Positions 10,314 through 19,279 of a DNA stretch of 64,000 nucleotides are shown piece by piece. Source of the stretch: Sediminibacterium sp. (GTDB lineage: Bacteria > Bacteroidota > Bacteroidia > Chitinophagales > Chitinophagaceae); NCBI RefSeq assembly GCF_019264485.1, contig NZ_JAHVAA010000011.1:434001-498000 (forward strand), read 5' to 3'. The notes beneath the pieces are model-generated. The model searched no databases. It worked only from the letters and a program-made list of their open reading frames with translations, and was not told the origin of the DNA. Positions within the stretch are counted from its first letter, which is position 1; each line of letters begins with the position of its first letter. The position numbers and the translations under genes were made by a program.

Positions 10314-11606
10314 TTAATTAGTAATCACCAATGTGGTAACACTGTTCGCGGGCGCATCAAATGTTACTTTTTTATCTGAAATGGTTAATGTTTTTTTATT
10401 CATGACCATTGTTTCAGAACTGGTATAAGATACAACACCTGTTTGTGTAATTCCGGTTACCTGTACATTGTTTATCGGGAAAGCTTCGGGATTAATTATG
10501 ACCATGACAGTCTGATTATCTTTTTTATAGGCCGATAGTTTCAGGTAAAAATTCAGGGTAGCATCTGTGCCAATGCGTACAAAACCCGGTCGTATAAACT
10601 TTGAAAAATGGGAGAAAGCAAAGCCACGTTTTAATACGGCACCATTGGTAGTGCCTTCTTCTCCATCACCAAGAAAAGAGTAATAACGCTGAAGGTACCA
10701 CCAGATATATGCGTTCCAGTTATTCAGCATTGCGTCATGCACAGAAACAAGCATTTTTATAGTCTCTCCCCATTTGGCAGCTTCTGTATAAGTGCTCCAT
10801 TTGGCTGCCCCTGTATTACCTGTATTCAGGTTTAAGAGGTATTCTGTCATCCATATTTCTTTTTGTTTCTGTTCCGCTAATGGAAATTTTGCCAATCCTC
10901 CACCATAAATATGTCCGGCAACAATATCAATTTTCTGCGCAGCAGCATCGTTCGATAAAATTGCATTAGTCATGTTCTGATTAAAATTTAATGATTCAGG
11001 AGCCGCTACTTTTGCACCTGTAATCTGACCAGGCGCGTTTAAAAAGTTAATCATTTCATCAGCGGTCCAGTCGCAGGATTCATAAGTAGGAGTCCAGTCG
11101 GGTTCATTCTGAATAGATACTACATCAATTGTGGCCCCATTTGATTTCATATAGGCCAGAAACTCATTGATATAGTTTTTAAACGCTGTATAATTTTGTG
11201 GTAATAATCTACCCCGTATATCACTGTTATTGTCTTTTAATGCGGGAGGGGGCGACCATGGACTCGCCAATACTTTAACGCCATTTTTATTGGCTTCTTT
11301 CACGGCTTCGATAATAATGGGCCATTCAGTTTTATTAGAAGATAACCTTACCCTGAATATACTTAACCCTAATTCGTCAACACCCATACCAAAAGCTTTC
11401 TGCGCTTCTGCGGGTGTAAGTGATTGTGTTCCCCACATACGATTGGCGCCACCAAAGCCTGCAATGGTCTGGTAAGTGGTTTGCGGAGCATAGCTAATGG
11501 TTACTGACGGAGTACTGGATGGTGGATTGACAGATGGATCTGTTTTTGATTTTTTACAGGCTATTAACAGAGACAGTATACAAAAACTGAAAAGAATATT
11601 TTTCAT
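10314..11606 (-). CDS. GH30 glucuronoxylanase-like lipoprotein
   Basis: This retaining endo-xylanase probably cuts the xylan backbone next to (methyl)glucuronic acid branches. A lipoprotein signal ends in LLIAC (Cys17), so it sits on a membrane. The barrel starts near residue 45 with AGFGGA. The acid/base is Glu168 in IQNEPDW and the nucleophile Glu255 in WMTEYL. After IWWYLQ come Arg307 and Tyr309 in the beta8-alpha8 loop, the position where GH30 subfamily 8 enzymes bind the uronic acid. The RGFAFSHFSKFIRPG segment and a beta-sandwich side domain (about 340-430) complete the GH30 layout. It lies 91 bases after GH51 and 11 before CE4. The endo-acting glucuronoxylanase role is well supported by motifs, though GH30_7 cannot be fully excluded. 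Confidence 0.85.
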   Translation of the reverse strand: MKNILFSFCILSLLIACKKSKTDPSVNPPSSTPSVTISYAPQTTYQTIAGFGGANRMWGTQSLTPAEAQKAFGMGVDELGLSIFRVRLSSNKTEWPIIIEAVKEANKNGVKVLASPWSPPPALKDNNSDIRGRLLPQNYTAFKNYINEFLAYMKSNGATIDVVSIQNEPDWTPTYESCDWTADEMINFLNAPGQITGAKVAAPESLNFNQNMTNAILSNDAAAQKIDIVAGHIYGGGLAKFPLAEQKQKEIWMTEYLLNLNTGNTGAAKWSTYTEAAKWGETIKMLVSVHDAMLNNWNAYIWWYLQRYYSFLGDGEEGTTNGAVLKRGFAFSHFSKFIRPGFVRIGTDATLNFYLKLSAYKKDNQTVMVIINPEAFPINNVQVTGITQTGVVSYTSSETMVMNKKTLTISDKKVTFDAPANSVTTLVITN

Positions 11607-11697
11607 GCACAGGTTTTATGATAAACGATATATATGCTTTTCATGTACTGCTTACTCGGTATTTTAATCAGGGGTAAGTAAGTAGTATACGAGGGAT

Positions 11698-13242
11698 TTA
11701 TTTTAATTCGAGTACTACGACACTAAATGGGGGCAGACTGATTTTTAGTTCATTTCCATTTAATGTGGCTTTGTTGAAAGAAGCAGGTACAACTGTATTT
11801 GGTTTATCGAATGTATTGTGGTCTTGTATGTTAGATGAACTAAGGATACGTCCTGTAACAGATTTTGCTCCAGAGTTACCAAGGTTAATGGTAATGGTTT
11901 GTTCTTTGGTGCTATGTATATTAACCAATGAAACATGTGTAATTCCGTTTTTATCTTTTGAAGCCGAAGCAGAAACTGCCTGAAGTTTCTTATCTCCCAT
12001 TACATAATCTTCACTGGTTACGGTTACAGGAATCATTACAGCATCCTGGTGTACATTGTACATCTCCATTACATGATAGGTAGGAGTAAGGATGAGTTTT
12101 TCTTCTTTAGTAAGAATAACAGCCTGTAACACATTTACAATTTGTGCCAGATTAGCCATACGAACACGATCAGCATGGTTATGAAAAATATTGAGTGATA
12201 AACCGGCAATCATAGCGTCGCGCATCGTGTTCTGCTGATAGAGAAAATTTTTATTAGTACCCGGCTCCACTTCATACCAGCCACCCCATTCGTCTACAAT
12301 AAGCGCTACTTTTTTCTTCGGATCATATTTGTCCATTATTTCACTGTTCTTTGTAATAAACCTTTCCATGCGCCATGCCTGTTCCATGGTACGGAAATAT
12401 TCCTGCTCGGGAAATAGCGTAGCTGAGCCTTTAGCCGACCAGTTGATCACAGAATAGTGATGAACAGAAAGACCTTCGATCAGTTTTGAAGGGATATCGC
12501 GCATCACGGTTTCTGTCCAGTTATAATCTTCAGAACCTGGTCCTACAGCAATACGAAACAAATTCTCAGAGTTGCCATAATTGGTGATATGTGTAGCATA
12601 TTTTCTGTATTCACTTACGTACTGACTTGCAGTCATATTGCCACCACAATCCCATGACTCGTTACCAACGCCCCAGTATTTTACGTTCCATGGTTTTGAC
12701 CTGCCGTTTTTGGCACGCATATCGGTTAAATAACTGCTGCTATTGGCATGATTTACATATTTAACCCAGTCGGAAGATTCCTGTACTGTACCACTTCCCA
12801 TATTCAACGCGAGATAAGGCTCTGCTTTTATCATATCACAGAGTTCAAGAAATTCGTGTGTTCCAAAAGCATTGTTCTCTCGCACATTTCCCCACGCTAC
12901 ATTTTCTGTATGTTTTCTTTGTGCTTTGGGGCCAATACCATCCATCCAGTGATATCCATCAGCAAAACATCCGCCGGGCCAGCGAAGTACACCTACTTTC
13001 AGTTTTTTCAACGCTTCTACTATATCTGTTCTAATGCCATTTTTGTTGGGAATCTTTTTATTATCGCCTACATATAAACCATCATACACACAGCGACCAA
13101 GATGCTCAGCAAAATGTCCGTATATGTTTTTACTGATGGTGTCTTTCGCCTCTGAAGTGCGCAGTATAATACTATTTTGTGCAGAGGCTATACACATAAA
13201 CAGTATGATGTTTGTTATCAAAAGGATACTTCTTTTTTTCAT
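11698..13242 (-). CDS. GH51 alpha-L-arabinofuranosidase, exported
   Basis: The enzyme removes arabinofuranosyl side chains from arabinoxylan or arabino-oligosaccharides by a retaining mechanism. The 514 residues are the usual size. A signal peptide ends in CIASAQ (about residue 22). Early landmarks are IYGHFAEHLGRCVYDG and LRWPGGCFADGYHW. The acid/base is Glu195 in GVGNESWDCGG and the nucleophile Glu318 in IVDEWGGWY. The C-terminal beta-sandwich (about 390-514) is present. The signal peptide places it in the periplasm. The gene follows CE15 by 27 bases in the xylan operon. Confidence 0.95.
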   Translation of the reverse strand: MKKRSILLITNIILFMCIASAQNSIILRTSEAKDTISKNIYGHFAEHLGRCVYDGLYVGDNKKIPNKNGIRTDIVEALKKLKVGVLRWPGGCFADGYHWMDGIGPKAQRKHTENVAWGNVRENNAFGTHEFLELCDMIKAEPYLALNMGSGTVQESSDWVKYVNHANSSSYLTDMRAKNGRSKPWNVKYWGVGNESWDCGGNMTASQYVSEYRKYATHITNYGNSENLFRIAVGPGSEDYNWTETVMRDIPSKLIEGLSVHHYSVINWSAKGSATLFPEQEYFRTMEQAWRMERFITKNSEIMDKYDPKKKVALIVDEWGGWYEVEPGTNKNFLYQQNTMRDAMIAGLSLNIFHNHADRVRMANLAQIVNVLQAVILTKEEKLILTPTYHVMEMYNVHQDAVMIPVTVTSEDYVMGDKKLQAVSASASKDKNGITHVSLVNIHSTKEQTITINLGNSGAKSVTGRILSSSNIQDHNTFDKPNTVVPASFNKATLNGNELKISLPPFSVVVLELK

Positions 13243-13269
13243 ATGCTTGGTTTTAAATTGAATAAACGA

Positions 13270-14817
13270 TTATTGTGCAGCTTTTTTTTCATAATTAAGA
13301 AAACGAGAAGCCCATGGAATAAAATGCTTAAAGTTCGGTGCATCGGTATGTCCGCCATCATGCTGGCGCCAGGCTAATTGCCCATCTAACAAACCCGTTA
13401 GTACCGGCGGCATTTTTTCTTTCAGATAGTCATTCGATACGCCAATATCTTTTGCTCCCAATAATTTAAATACTGAACCGGCAGCAACAGTAGACATATA
13501 ACTACCTGTCTGGTCAAGCCATTTAGCATCTCCTTTTTCAGGAATACCATAACTGATAAATGTTAATCTTGGTGCTGCCAGTGCAATCAGCTCATGAGAG
13601 TCAACAGTCAGGTCGCAACCTGTTTTTGCACCAAAACCCGATTCAGATGTGCCATACCGTAAATAGTTGCCGGCCATCCAATGATATTCTCCGCTGCTGG
13701 TAAGGCTTTCAACTGCTTCCCCAAATATGCGTCTATGTAAAGTAGCTCCCCCTTTGCCAGATGAACCGATTAATCCTACTGCAAAACGTTGATCAAAAGC
13801 AAGCGTAACCAATGCGGCTTTACCGTAACGTGATACACCTTCAATACCTACTTTTTTTGCATCAACCAGTGAATCTGTTTCAAGATAATCTAAAGCTCGT
13901 GAAGCTCCCCAAGCCCAAGCACGCAACGAACCCCAGTCTTCTGGTTTGCGGGGTTGTCCTTTGTTTACCAAACCAATAATTCCTTTGGTTAATCCAGCTC
14001 CATTATCTGCCTGAATACTACCGGGCTCAATAGTGAGGTAACCCCAACCGGCAGCCAATAACTGCTCAGTAGGTGAAGGATCTCCGGGTGGCGGAGCTGC
14101 AAATGGATTGGCACCCGCCAACCTGGTGATAGGTGAATAAGCAGGATAACGATCAAAAATAACTTTCATCGACGGATCATTTTTGATCATCAGTTCTTTG
14201 AATGCAGTATTTAGTTTTTCGAGATCGGCAGGAGAAGGTTGTGCAGGTGCGGGAAAAGAAGGGAAACCAAACATCATCAATACCGGTACAGGACCTTTCA
14301 CATTGGTAGGTACAACAAGCATCATGTTAATGTCTACATTCAATAAAGGATATTCGCTGTTGTCAACATATCCTACCAACTGCTTAACTATTGCAGGAGT
14401 TCTGCCGATAAATTCTCTGTCGGTTACTTTTACTTTCCAGTTTATGTTAGGAATTTTATTTGGAATACGTCCATACAATTCTTTTTCAATAGCGTTTATC
14501 AGTTCAGGTCTTCTTTCCTTCCACCACATGTCTGCACCTGCTACTTTTTTTCCTGATGTTGTTGTGAGGATATCCGGTAACTCCGGACATGGATTTGCTT
14601 TTGCCTCATCGTAATTGGCTGGATTGGCTGCATTTTCATTGGCATTAGGGCCGGGCCTTAATCGCTTAATGCCCAATTGCTGCATCATGTTTTGATGATC
14701 CTGTTGTGTAGTAAAGTTTACAGGTTTTGGGTATTTGCTGCTGTCTACAACAATTGTTTGTGCAGTTACCCCGTAAAAAAAGATGATGAATAAGTTGAAC
14801 AATGATATTTTTTTCAT
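13270..14817 (-). CDS. CE15 4-O-methyl-glucuronoyl methylesterase
   Basis: Glucuronoyl esterases split the ester between xylan glucuronic acid branches and lignin alcohols. This 515-residue alpha/beta hydrolase has a signal peptide (ending GVTAQ, about residue 20). The nucleophile is Ser329 in GVSRYGKAA, the CE15 signature, followed by GSSGKGGAT at 351-359. The catalytic His lies in HDGGHTDAPN (His486 or His490). The GAGLTKGIIGL and WAWGASRALDYLE segments are also family landmarks. It is 72 bases after the acetylesterase gene. Together with GH67 and GH115 this argues that the target is lignified or glucuronate-rich plant xylan. Confidence 0.93.
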   Translation of the reverse strand: MKKISLFNLFIIFFYGVTAQTIVVDSSKYPKPVNFTTQQDHQNMMQQLGIKRLRPGPNANENAANPANYDEAKANPCPELPDILTTTSGKKVAGADMWWKERRPELINAIEKELYGRIPNKIPNINWKVKVTDREFIGRTPAIVKQLVGYVDNSEYPLLNVDINMMLVVPTNVKGPVPVLMMFGFPSFPAPAQPSPADLEKLNTAFKELMIKNDPSMKVIFDRYPAYSPITRLAGANPFAAPPPGDPSPTEQLLAAGWGYLTIEPGSIQADNGAGLTKGIIGLVNKGQPRKPEDWGSLRAWAWGASRALDYLETDSLVDAKKVGIEGVSRYGKAALVTLAFDQRFAVGLIGSSGKGGATLHRRIFGEAVESLTSSGEYHWMAGNYLRYGTSESGFGAKTGCDLTVDSHELIALAAPRLTFISYGIPEKGDAKWLDQTGSYMSTVAAGSVFKLLGAKDIGVSNDYLKEKMPPVLTGLLDGQLAWRQHDGGHTDAPNFKHFIPWASRFLNYEKKAAQ

Positions 14818-14889
14818 CTGTTACTTGTTTTGAATACCCATATGATGAGCCCATTTTATTGTATAAGTACATTGTATCTGCATAAAACA

Positions 14890-16824
14890 TTACTGATCGG
14901 TTCTGAAAGGCGAAGCTGGCAAACCTTCTTTGTTATAGAGATTTGGATGCACTGGGTTATCGGCCCATGCATAACGCACATACAATGGCTGAGTAATTTC
15001 ATCACTCCATACAATCACTTTATTTCCTTCAATCTTAGCCTTGGCCCATACGAATTTTTTATCAGCGCCAGCAATGGCAAAATCGCCAGGTTCTTCTCCA
15101 TCATTTGTAATTAACCCGCTGCCAGTGTGTTCAAAGCTGATGATGATTTTGTTGCCTTCAATAGTAGCTGTTTTAAAAAGAGGGCCTGAGTAAATGATAT
15201 TTTCTCCATGCGCCAATTTTAAAGCAGCCAACGCCATTCTTTCACCCACATCTTTTTTATTATCCGGATGGATATCGTTCCATTCACCTAAATCAATGGC
15301 TACAACCATGGCACTGTTGGGTGCTCTTAATGCTTTTAGTTGTGCTTCTCTCAACATGGCCCATCCACTTTCAGAAGGGAGATAGTTGTAATCCATAAAA
15401 CCCGGTAACTGTACATAAAGAAAAGGTAATGTACCCTGCTTCCATTTGTTGCGCCAGTCATTCATCAGCGCACGCATCAGTTTTTCATATTCCTGTGGTC
15501 TTCCTGCATTGCTTTCGCCCTGGTACCAGCAGAATCCTTTAATGGTATAATTAATTTCAGGTGCCACCATTGCATTATACAAAGCGGCAGGCTGATTTTG
15601 CGCATTGATGCCCCCTCCACCAAAACCCCCACCGCTAACAGGGCGATTAACCAATCCAACTTTATATTGCCAGTCACCTTTCAAATCAACTGTATCTGTG
15701 CCCGAAAAAATGCAGTAAGGCTTATCAGGAACAAATCCACCTTTACCATTGGTATTGGTTACACGAATAACAAAAGTATTCTTACCTGCTTTTAACAGGT
15801 TGCCCGGAACATAGTATCTCCTTTGCGGATATAAATAAGTCGTATTCCCAACTTGTTTTCCATTGATATAAAGTTCATCTGCATCAACAATTCTGCCAAG
15901 GAAAACCCTTGCCTGCTTGCCAACCATGGAAGCAGGTATGTTTACCTCACGACGATACCATACCACACCATTTAAATCCTTTACGCCCTGGTCTTCCCAA
16001 TAACCGGGAATATTTATGTTACGCCAGTTAACAGGAACATATGCAGGATCAAACCATTTTAAAGTACCAGTCAACCCTGCATCGGCAGGTGGTGAGGGTC
16101 TGTTGAAATTGCCAGCCGGTCTGCGGTTCAAACTATTCAGGTAAGCAGTGTCTTTATTTTTCTGGATGCTTACGGTTAAAGCAGAAAAATCTTTCAAGCC
16201 TTCTTCGCTTGTCCATGCTTCAATAGGCGTACCACCTACACTGGCATTAATGATGCCAATGGGAACTTTATATTGCTGGTATATTTTTCTTGCAAAAAAA
16301 TATGCTACTGCAGAAAAAGGGCGAACATCTTCACCAACAGCTGATTTCCAATAACCGGAAGGCAGATCATCCTGAACACCGCGTAAACTGGTTAATGTTG
16401 GTATCCAGAATTGTCTGATCTCCGGATTATTGGCTTCTGCAATATCTTTTGCATAAGTAACATCATGAATATTCAGTTGATGTACCATGTTCGACTGTCC
16501 GCTACAGAACCATACATCTCCTATAAGTATATCTTTTAGTATGATTTTATTTTTGCCACTTAGTTCCATAGTATAAGGTCCCCCGGCTTTCATTGGTACC
16601 AGTTGAAAAAGCCACTTGCCATCGGTGTCTGCTGTAGCCTGATATTTTTTCCCGTTGAAACTAGCCGTAATATTTTCACCCGGTGTTGACCATCCCCAGA
16701 TATTCACTTTTGTATCTCTTTGTAAAATCATACTATCCCTTACAAGTCTGGGTAGCCTTATCTGGGATTGTGTTTCATTTTGAAGAAGCAACATGCCAAG
16801 TAATGCAAAAACAATTTTTTTCAT
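14890..16824 (-). CDS. SGNH acetylesterase (sialate O-acetylesterase-like, CE20/CE6-type)
   Basis: A deacetylase of 644 residues with a signal peptide. The nucleophile Ser111 lies in WFCSGQSNM, the block I motif of the sialate O-acetylesterase/SGNH group. A beta-sandwich domain resembling GH2 jelly-roll domains (about 255-400, including RRYYVPGNLLKAG) is inserted in the catalytic domain, as in CE20-type enzymes. GFCWYQGESNA and the final Asp/His block (DIHPDNKKDVGERMA) complete the active site. The ATG at 16824 is chosen because it opens a signal peptide and lies one base after the stop of the upstream esterase gene; an upstream start at 16875 would overlap that gene. The likely job is removing acetyl groups from xylan oligosaccharides. 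Confidence 0.88.
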   Translation of the reverse strand: MKKIVFALLGMLLLQNETQSQIRLPRLVRDSMILQRDTKVNIWGWSTPGENITASFNGKKYQATADTDGKWLFQLVPMKAGGPYTMELSGKNKIILKDILIGDVWFCSGQSNMVHQLNIHDVTYAKDIAEANNPEIRQFWIPTLTSLRGVQDDLPSGYWKSAVGEDVRPFSAVAYFFARKIYQQYKVPIGIINASVGGTPIEAWTSEEGLKDFSALTVSIQKNKDTAYLNSLNRRPAGNFNRPSPPADAGLTGTLKWFDPAYVPVNWRNINIPGYWEDQGVKDLNGVVWYRREVNIPASMVGKQARVFLGRIVDADELYINGKQVGNTTYLYPQRRYYVPGNLLKAGKNTFVIRVTNTNGKGGFVPDKPYCIFSGTDTVDLKGDWQYKVGLVNRPVSGGGFGGGGINAQNQPAALYNAMVAPEINYTIKGFCWYQGESNAGRPQEYEKLMRALMNDWRNKWKQGTLPFLYVQLPGFMDYNYLPSESGWAMLREAQLKALRAPNSAMVVAIDLGEWNDIHPDNKKDVGERMALAALKLAHGENIIYSGPLFKTATIEGNKIIISFEHTGSGLITNDGEEPGDFAIAGADKKFVWAKAKIEGNKVIVWSDEITQPLYVRYAWADNPVHPNLYNKEGLPASPFRTDQ

Positions 16825-16825
16825 A

Positions 16826-17908
16826 CTAATTGATCTTTTTAATGAATTGTGTACTGCCATATCTTGTCCAGTCAAATCCTTCTACCTTGCTTGTGTTTAT
16901 TTTGAAATAGAGATTGAAAAATTCATGCGTGGCGTAAAAATGATGTATTGTATTTGCCAATAACCTGGTCTTGTTTTGAGGGCCAGAGAACCAATACAGT
17001 TCTTTGTCTTCTATTTTTAATTCAATTGTTGAGCCATTGGGTAACTGATAGGTTCCTGTATATTTCTCGAGTTGCTCATTGCTTAACGCCAGTTTATTTT
17101 TTTCAAAAATGTACTGAAGTCCTCTTGTATAGGTTTCAGACTTAGTACCGGAATGTCCGGTGTTTTCCAAAACTTTTGAACGAATATGTACATTATTATA
17201 CTTCTTATCAATAAGAAAAGAAGCCATTTTTTCAAATGAAGAACGTCCTCTCTCCACGTCGCCAATGGTCATGTATAAACGAATGGGCTTATCAATTTTC
17301 TTTTCAGAAAAAATTTTTTCATACTGGTATAGTACCTGATTATCCCAGCCAATTGCCGGGCTGGCCGCAGCATACCCGGAAAACATTTCGCTATGTGTAA
17401 GCATGGCATAAATGGTAAATAAACCTCCTAGTGAACATCCCATCAGGATTCGTTCATCTTTACTCGCCCGGTAGTTTTGCTCTATAAATGGAAATAATTC
17501 GGTTTTCATAAATGAAAGAAACCGATCGGCACCTCCGCTTTGTAATAGTCTTGCTTCGCGGGTAGGGGTGTAGTCTCTCGCCCGAAGACTGTCGGGATTT
17601 GGTTTTTTACCTCCCCAGGTAACACCTACTATAATAAGTTCAGGAATAAAACCGTCATAGTAATATTGGCCATAAATAGATTTTACCAAAGGGAAGTCCC
17701 ACTGCGAATCCATTAAGTACACAACAGGATATTGTTTTGTACTGTTGCTATAACCACCCGGTAATAAAATCTGTAATTCATATTCCTGCCCATTTACAAT
17801 TTCAGATTGGATAAAACGTATTTCTGAACCCGGAATGCTCACCGGAGCATATTGTGCTACAGCAGGAACTGTGCAAAACAGCACCAATATGAAGACTATT
17901 TTTTTCAT
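16826..17908 (-). CDS. Alpha/beta-hydrolase esterase (CE1/esterase D-like), exported
   Basis: 360 residues with a signal peptide (ending PAVAQ, about 19). The hydrolase domain is of the esterase D/Fes/feruloyl esterase group: VVYLMDSQWDF, then nucleophile Ser159 in GCSLGG, with Asp216 (TIGDVERG) and His251 (NTGHSG) as probable partners. A C-terminal beta domain (about 285-360, YTGTYQLPNG) resembles the DUF3471-type extension seen in Bacteroidota esterases. In a xylan locus the expected substrate is a feruloyl or acetyl ester, but specificity is not visible. The start overlaps the stop of the preceding gene by four bases (ATGA), so the two are translationally coupled. Confidence 0.85.
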   Translation of the reverse strand: MKKIVFILVLFCTVPAVAQYAPVSIPGSEIRFIQSEIVNGQEYELQILLPGGYSNSTKQYPVVYLMDSQWDFPLVKSIYGQYYYDGFIPELIIVGVTWGGKKPNPDSLRARDYTPTREARLLQSGGADRFLSFMKTELFPFIEQNYRASKDERILMGCSLGGLFTIYAMLTHSEMFSGYAAASPAIGWDNQVLYQYEKIFSEKKIDKPIRLYMTIGDVERGRSSFEKMASFLIDKKYNNVHIRSKVLENTGHSGTKSETYTRGLQYIFEKNKLALSNEQLEKYTGTYQLPNGSTIELKIEDKELYWFSGPQNKTRLLANTIHHFYATHEFFNLYFKINTSKVEGFDWTRYGSTQFIKKIN

Positions 17909-19275
17909 TGACTTGTTTTTAATGCTAGTGCTAACCCCGTGGTGGTTGTATAATATTTAGCCAGCATATTGGGAACTTCCCATGAAGGCATATTGTTGTG
18001 TTTTAAGTATTTCAGGTAGCTTTCTGTTACACGTGCAAAATGTGCTTCATGCCCTTCTTTCAGCGAATCGGGTATTTTCACTGCCCAGCCTTTTGTAGAT
18101 TTTACGAGTTGAATACCCGGATACTTAGTTGAGAGCTTTTGTATGGCAGCAGACAATACAGCTGGATAGTTAGCTTCTTTCCTGGTCGGTTCAATGTATA
18201 ACTGCGGCTGATAGTTCTCTTCTTTTCCCTGGCGTATAATGAGATTGGTTTTGGTTCCCCTCATAATGGAGTAATGTGTATCGCCTGTTCCTTCCGGTGC
18301 TTTATAGTTCCATGTTACAGAGGTTTTTGCATGCACACCTTTAACAGTATAGTTAATTTCACCATTGGAAAAAACCTTCGCAACAGAATCGGTAACCACC
18401 GGCTGCAGGAAGGAAGGGAATGTATTTAGCTTCGTGATGGCACTAAACTGGCTTAGTGTTACAGGAGTGGCCCAACGTCTGGCTTTTAATACATCAATGT
18501 CTTTGGTGTAATCAATAACTGTTTCCGGAAAACATTCCCATTGCACCAGGTCAACAAGATGTGTCATTACATCAACAATACCTTCACCCTGTTGCGATAC
18601 ATCTAAAAACCAGGCTGGTCTTGTAAGTACAGCACCAGATACAAACTTGTAAAAATGGTGCACGCTTTCCTTGGTAATGGCCGGGTTATCAATACTCCCT
18701 TTTTCAAGAGTACCAAAAACATCGGGCAGCATCGATAATTCTTTTTGCAAAATGGTATTGATCTCAAATCTTTCTGTCATAATATCATATAACAGCAATT
18801 TGTTCTTAGCAGCTATCGAAAAAGCCTGTTTCAATTTGTCAAAACCAGTTGCATCAATTACCATTGGTTTATCGGCCAATACATGAAACCCGTTTTGTAG
18901 AGATGATAAAATATAGTCTGTTTTCTTTTGGTTATTACCACTGAGTATCACCAGGTTTCCTTTCTTTTCAGCAATCATTTTCTCAAAAAAATCGGCTCCC
19001 GTGTATACCTGCTCATTCCAGTGAGTAGGATTTTCTTTCCTGCTGTTGTAGCTGTTAATCCTGTCGAGATGCAACTGTAAGTCGTTTCCTTTTGGTGCAT
19101 AAACCTGTACTATGGAATCAACATCTGCGTACATGGTTTTTTGTACCAATGCAGCATGAAAATGGCCCGGATCAAGTGTAACAAGCTGAAAAGGTTTTTG
19201 ATCAATCTGTTTTGATTCAGTACACGACACTGTTATCAGTGTAAAAAATAGTATGGGGATGATATTTTTGTTCAT
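17905..19275 (-). CDS. Lipoprotein of the Gfo/Idh/MocA-like oxidoreductase group (divergent)
   Basis: 456 residues with a lipoprotein signal (LITVSC, Cys18). The N-terminal half looks like a degenerate Rossmann domain: FQLVTLDPGHFHAALVQ stands where a GxGxxG NAD loop is expected, and VLADKPMVID matches the usual EKP region with Asp-Lys-Pro. The C-terminal half (about 190-456) fits the putative oxidoreductase C-terminal family found in Bacteroidota. NAD(P) binding may therefore be altered or absent. It lies between a Tat-exported Gfo/Idh/MocA protein (four bases upstream) and a secreted esterase (four-base overlap), so it belongs to the xylan operon. Function unknown; a periplasmic sugar or uronate redox step is a guess from context. 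Confidence 0.7.
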   Translation of the reverse strand: MNKNIIPILFFTLITVSCTESKQIDQKPFQLVTLDPGHFHAALVQKTMYADVDSIVQVYAPKGNDLQLHLDRINSYNSRKENPTHWNEQVYTGADFFEKMIAEKKGNLVILSGNNQKKTDYILSSLQNGFHVLADKPMVIDATGFDKLKQAFSIAAKNKLLLYDIMTERFEINTILQKELSMLPDVFGTLEKGSIDNPAITKESVHHFYKFVSGAVLTRPAWFLDVSQQGEGIVDVMTHLVDLVQWECFPETVIDYTKDIDVLKARRWATPVTLSQFSAITKLNTFPSFLQPVVTDSVAKVFSNGEINYTVKGVHAKTSVTWNYKAPEGTGDTHYSIMRGTKTNLIIRQGKEENYQPQLYIEPTRKEANYPAVLSAAIQKLSTKYPGIQLVKSTKGWAVKIPDSLKEGHEAHFARVTESYLKYLKHNNMPSWEVPNMLAKYYTTTTGLALALKTSQ

Positions 19276-19279
19276 TCAA

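Noticed and set aside
14183-14614. 143-codon plus-strand frame
   Set aside because: Antisense to the CE15 gene; no motifs of its own.
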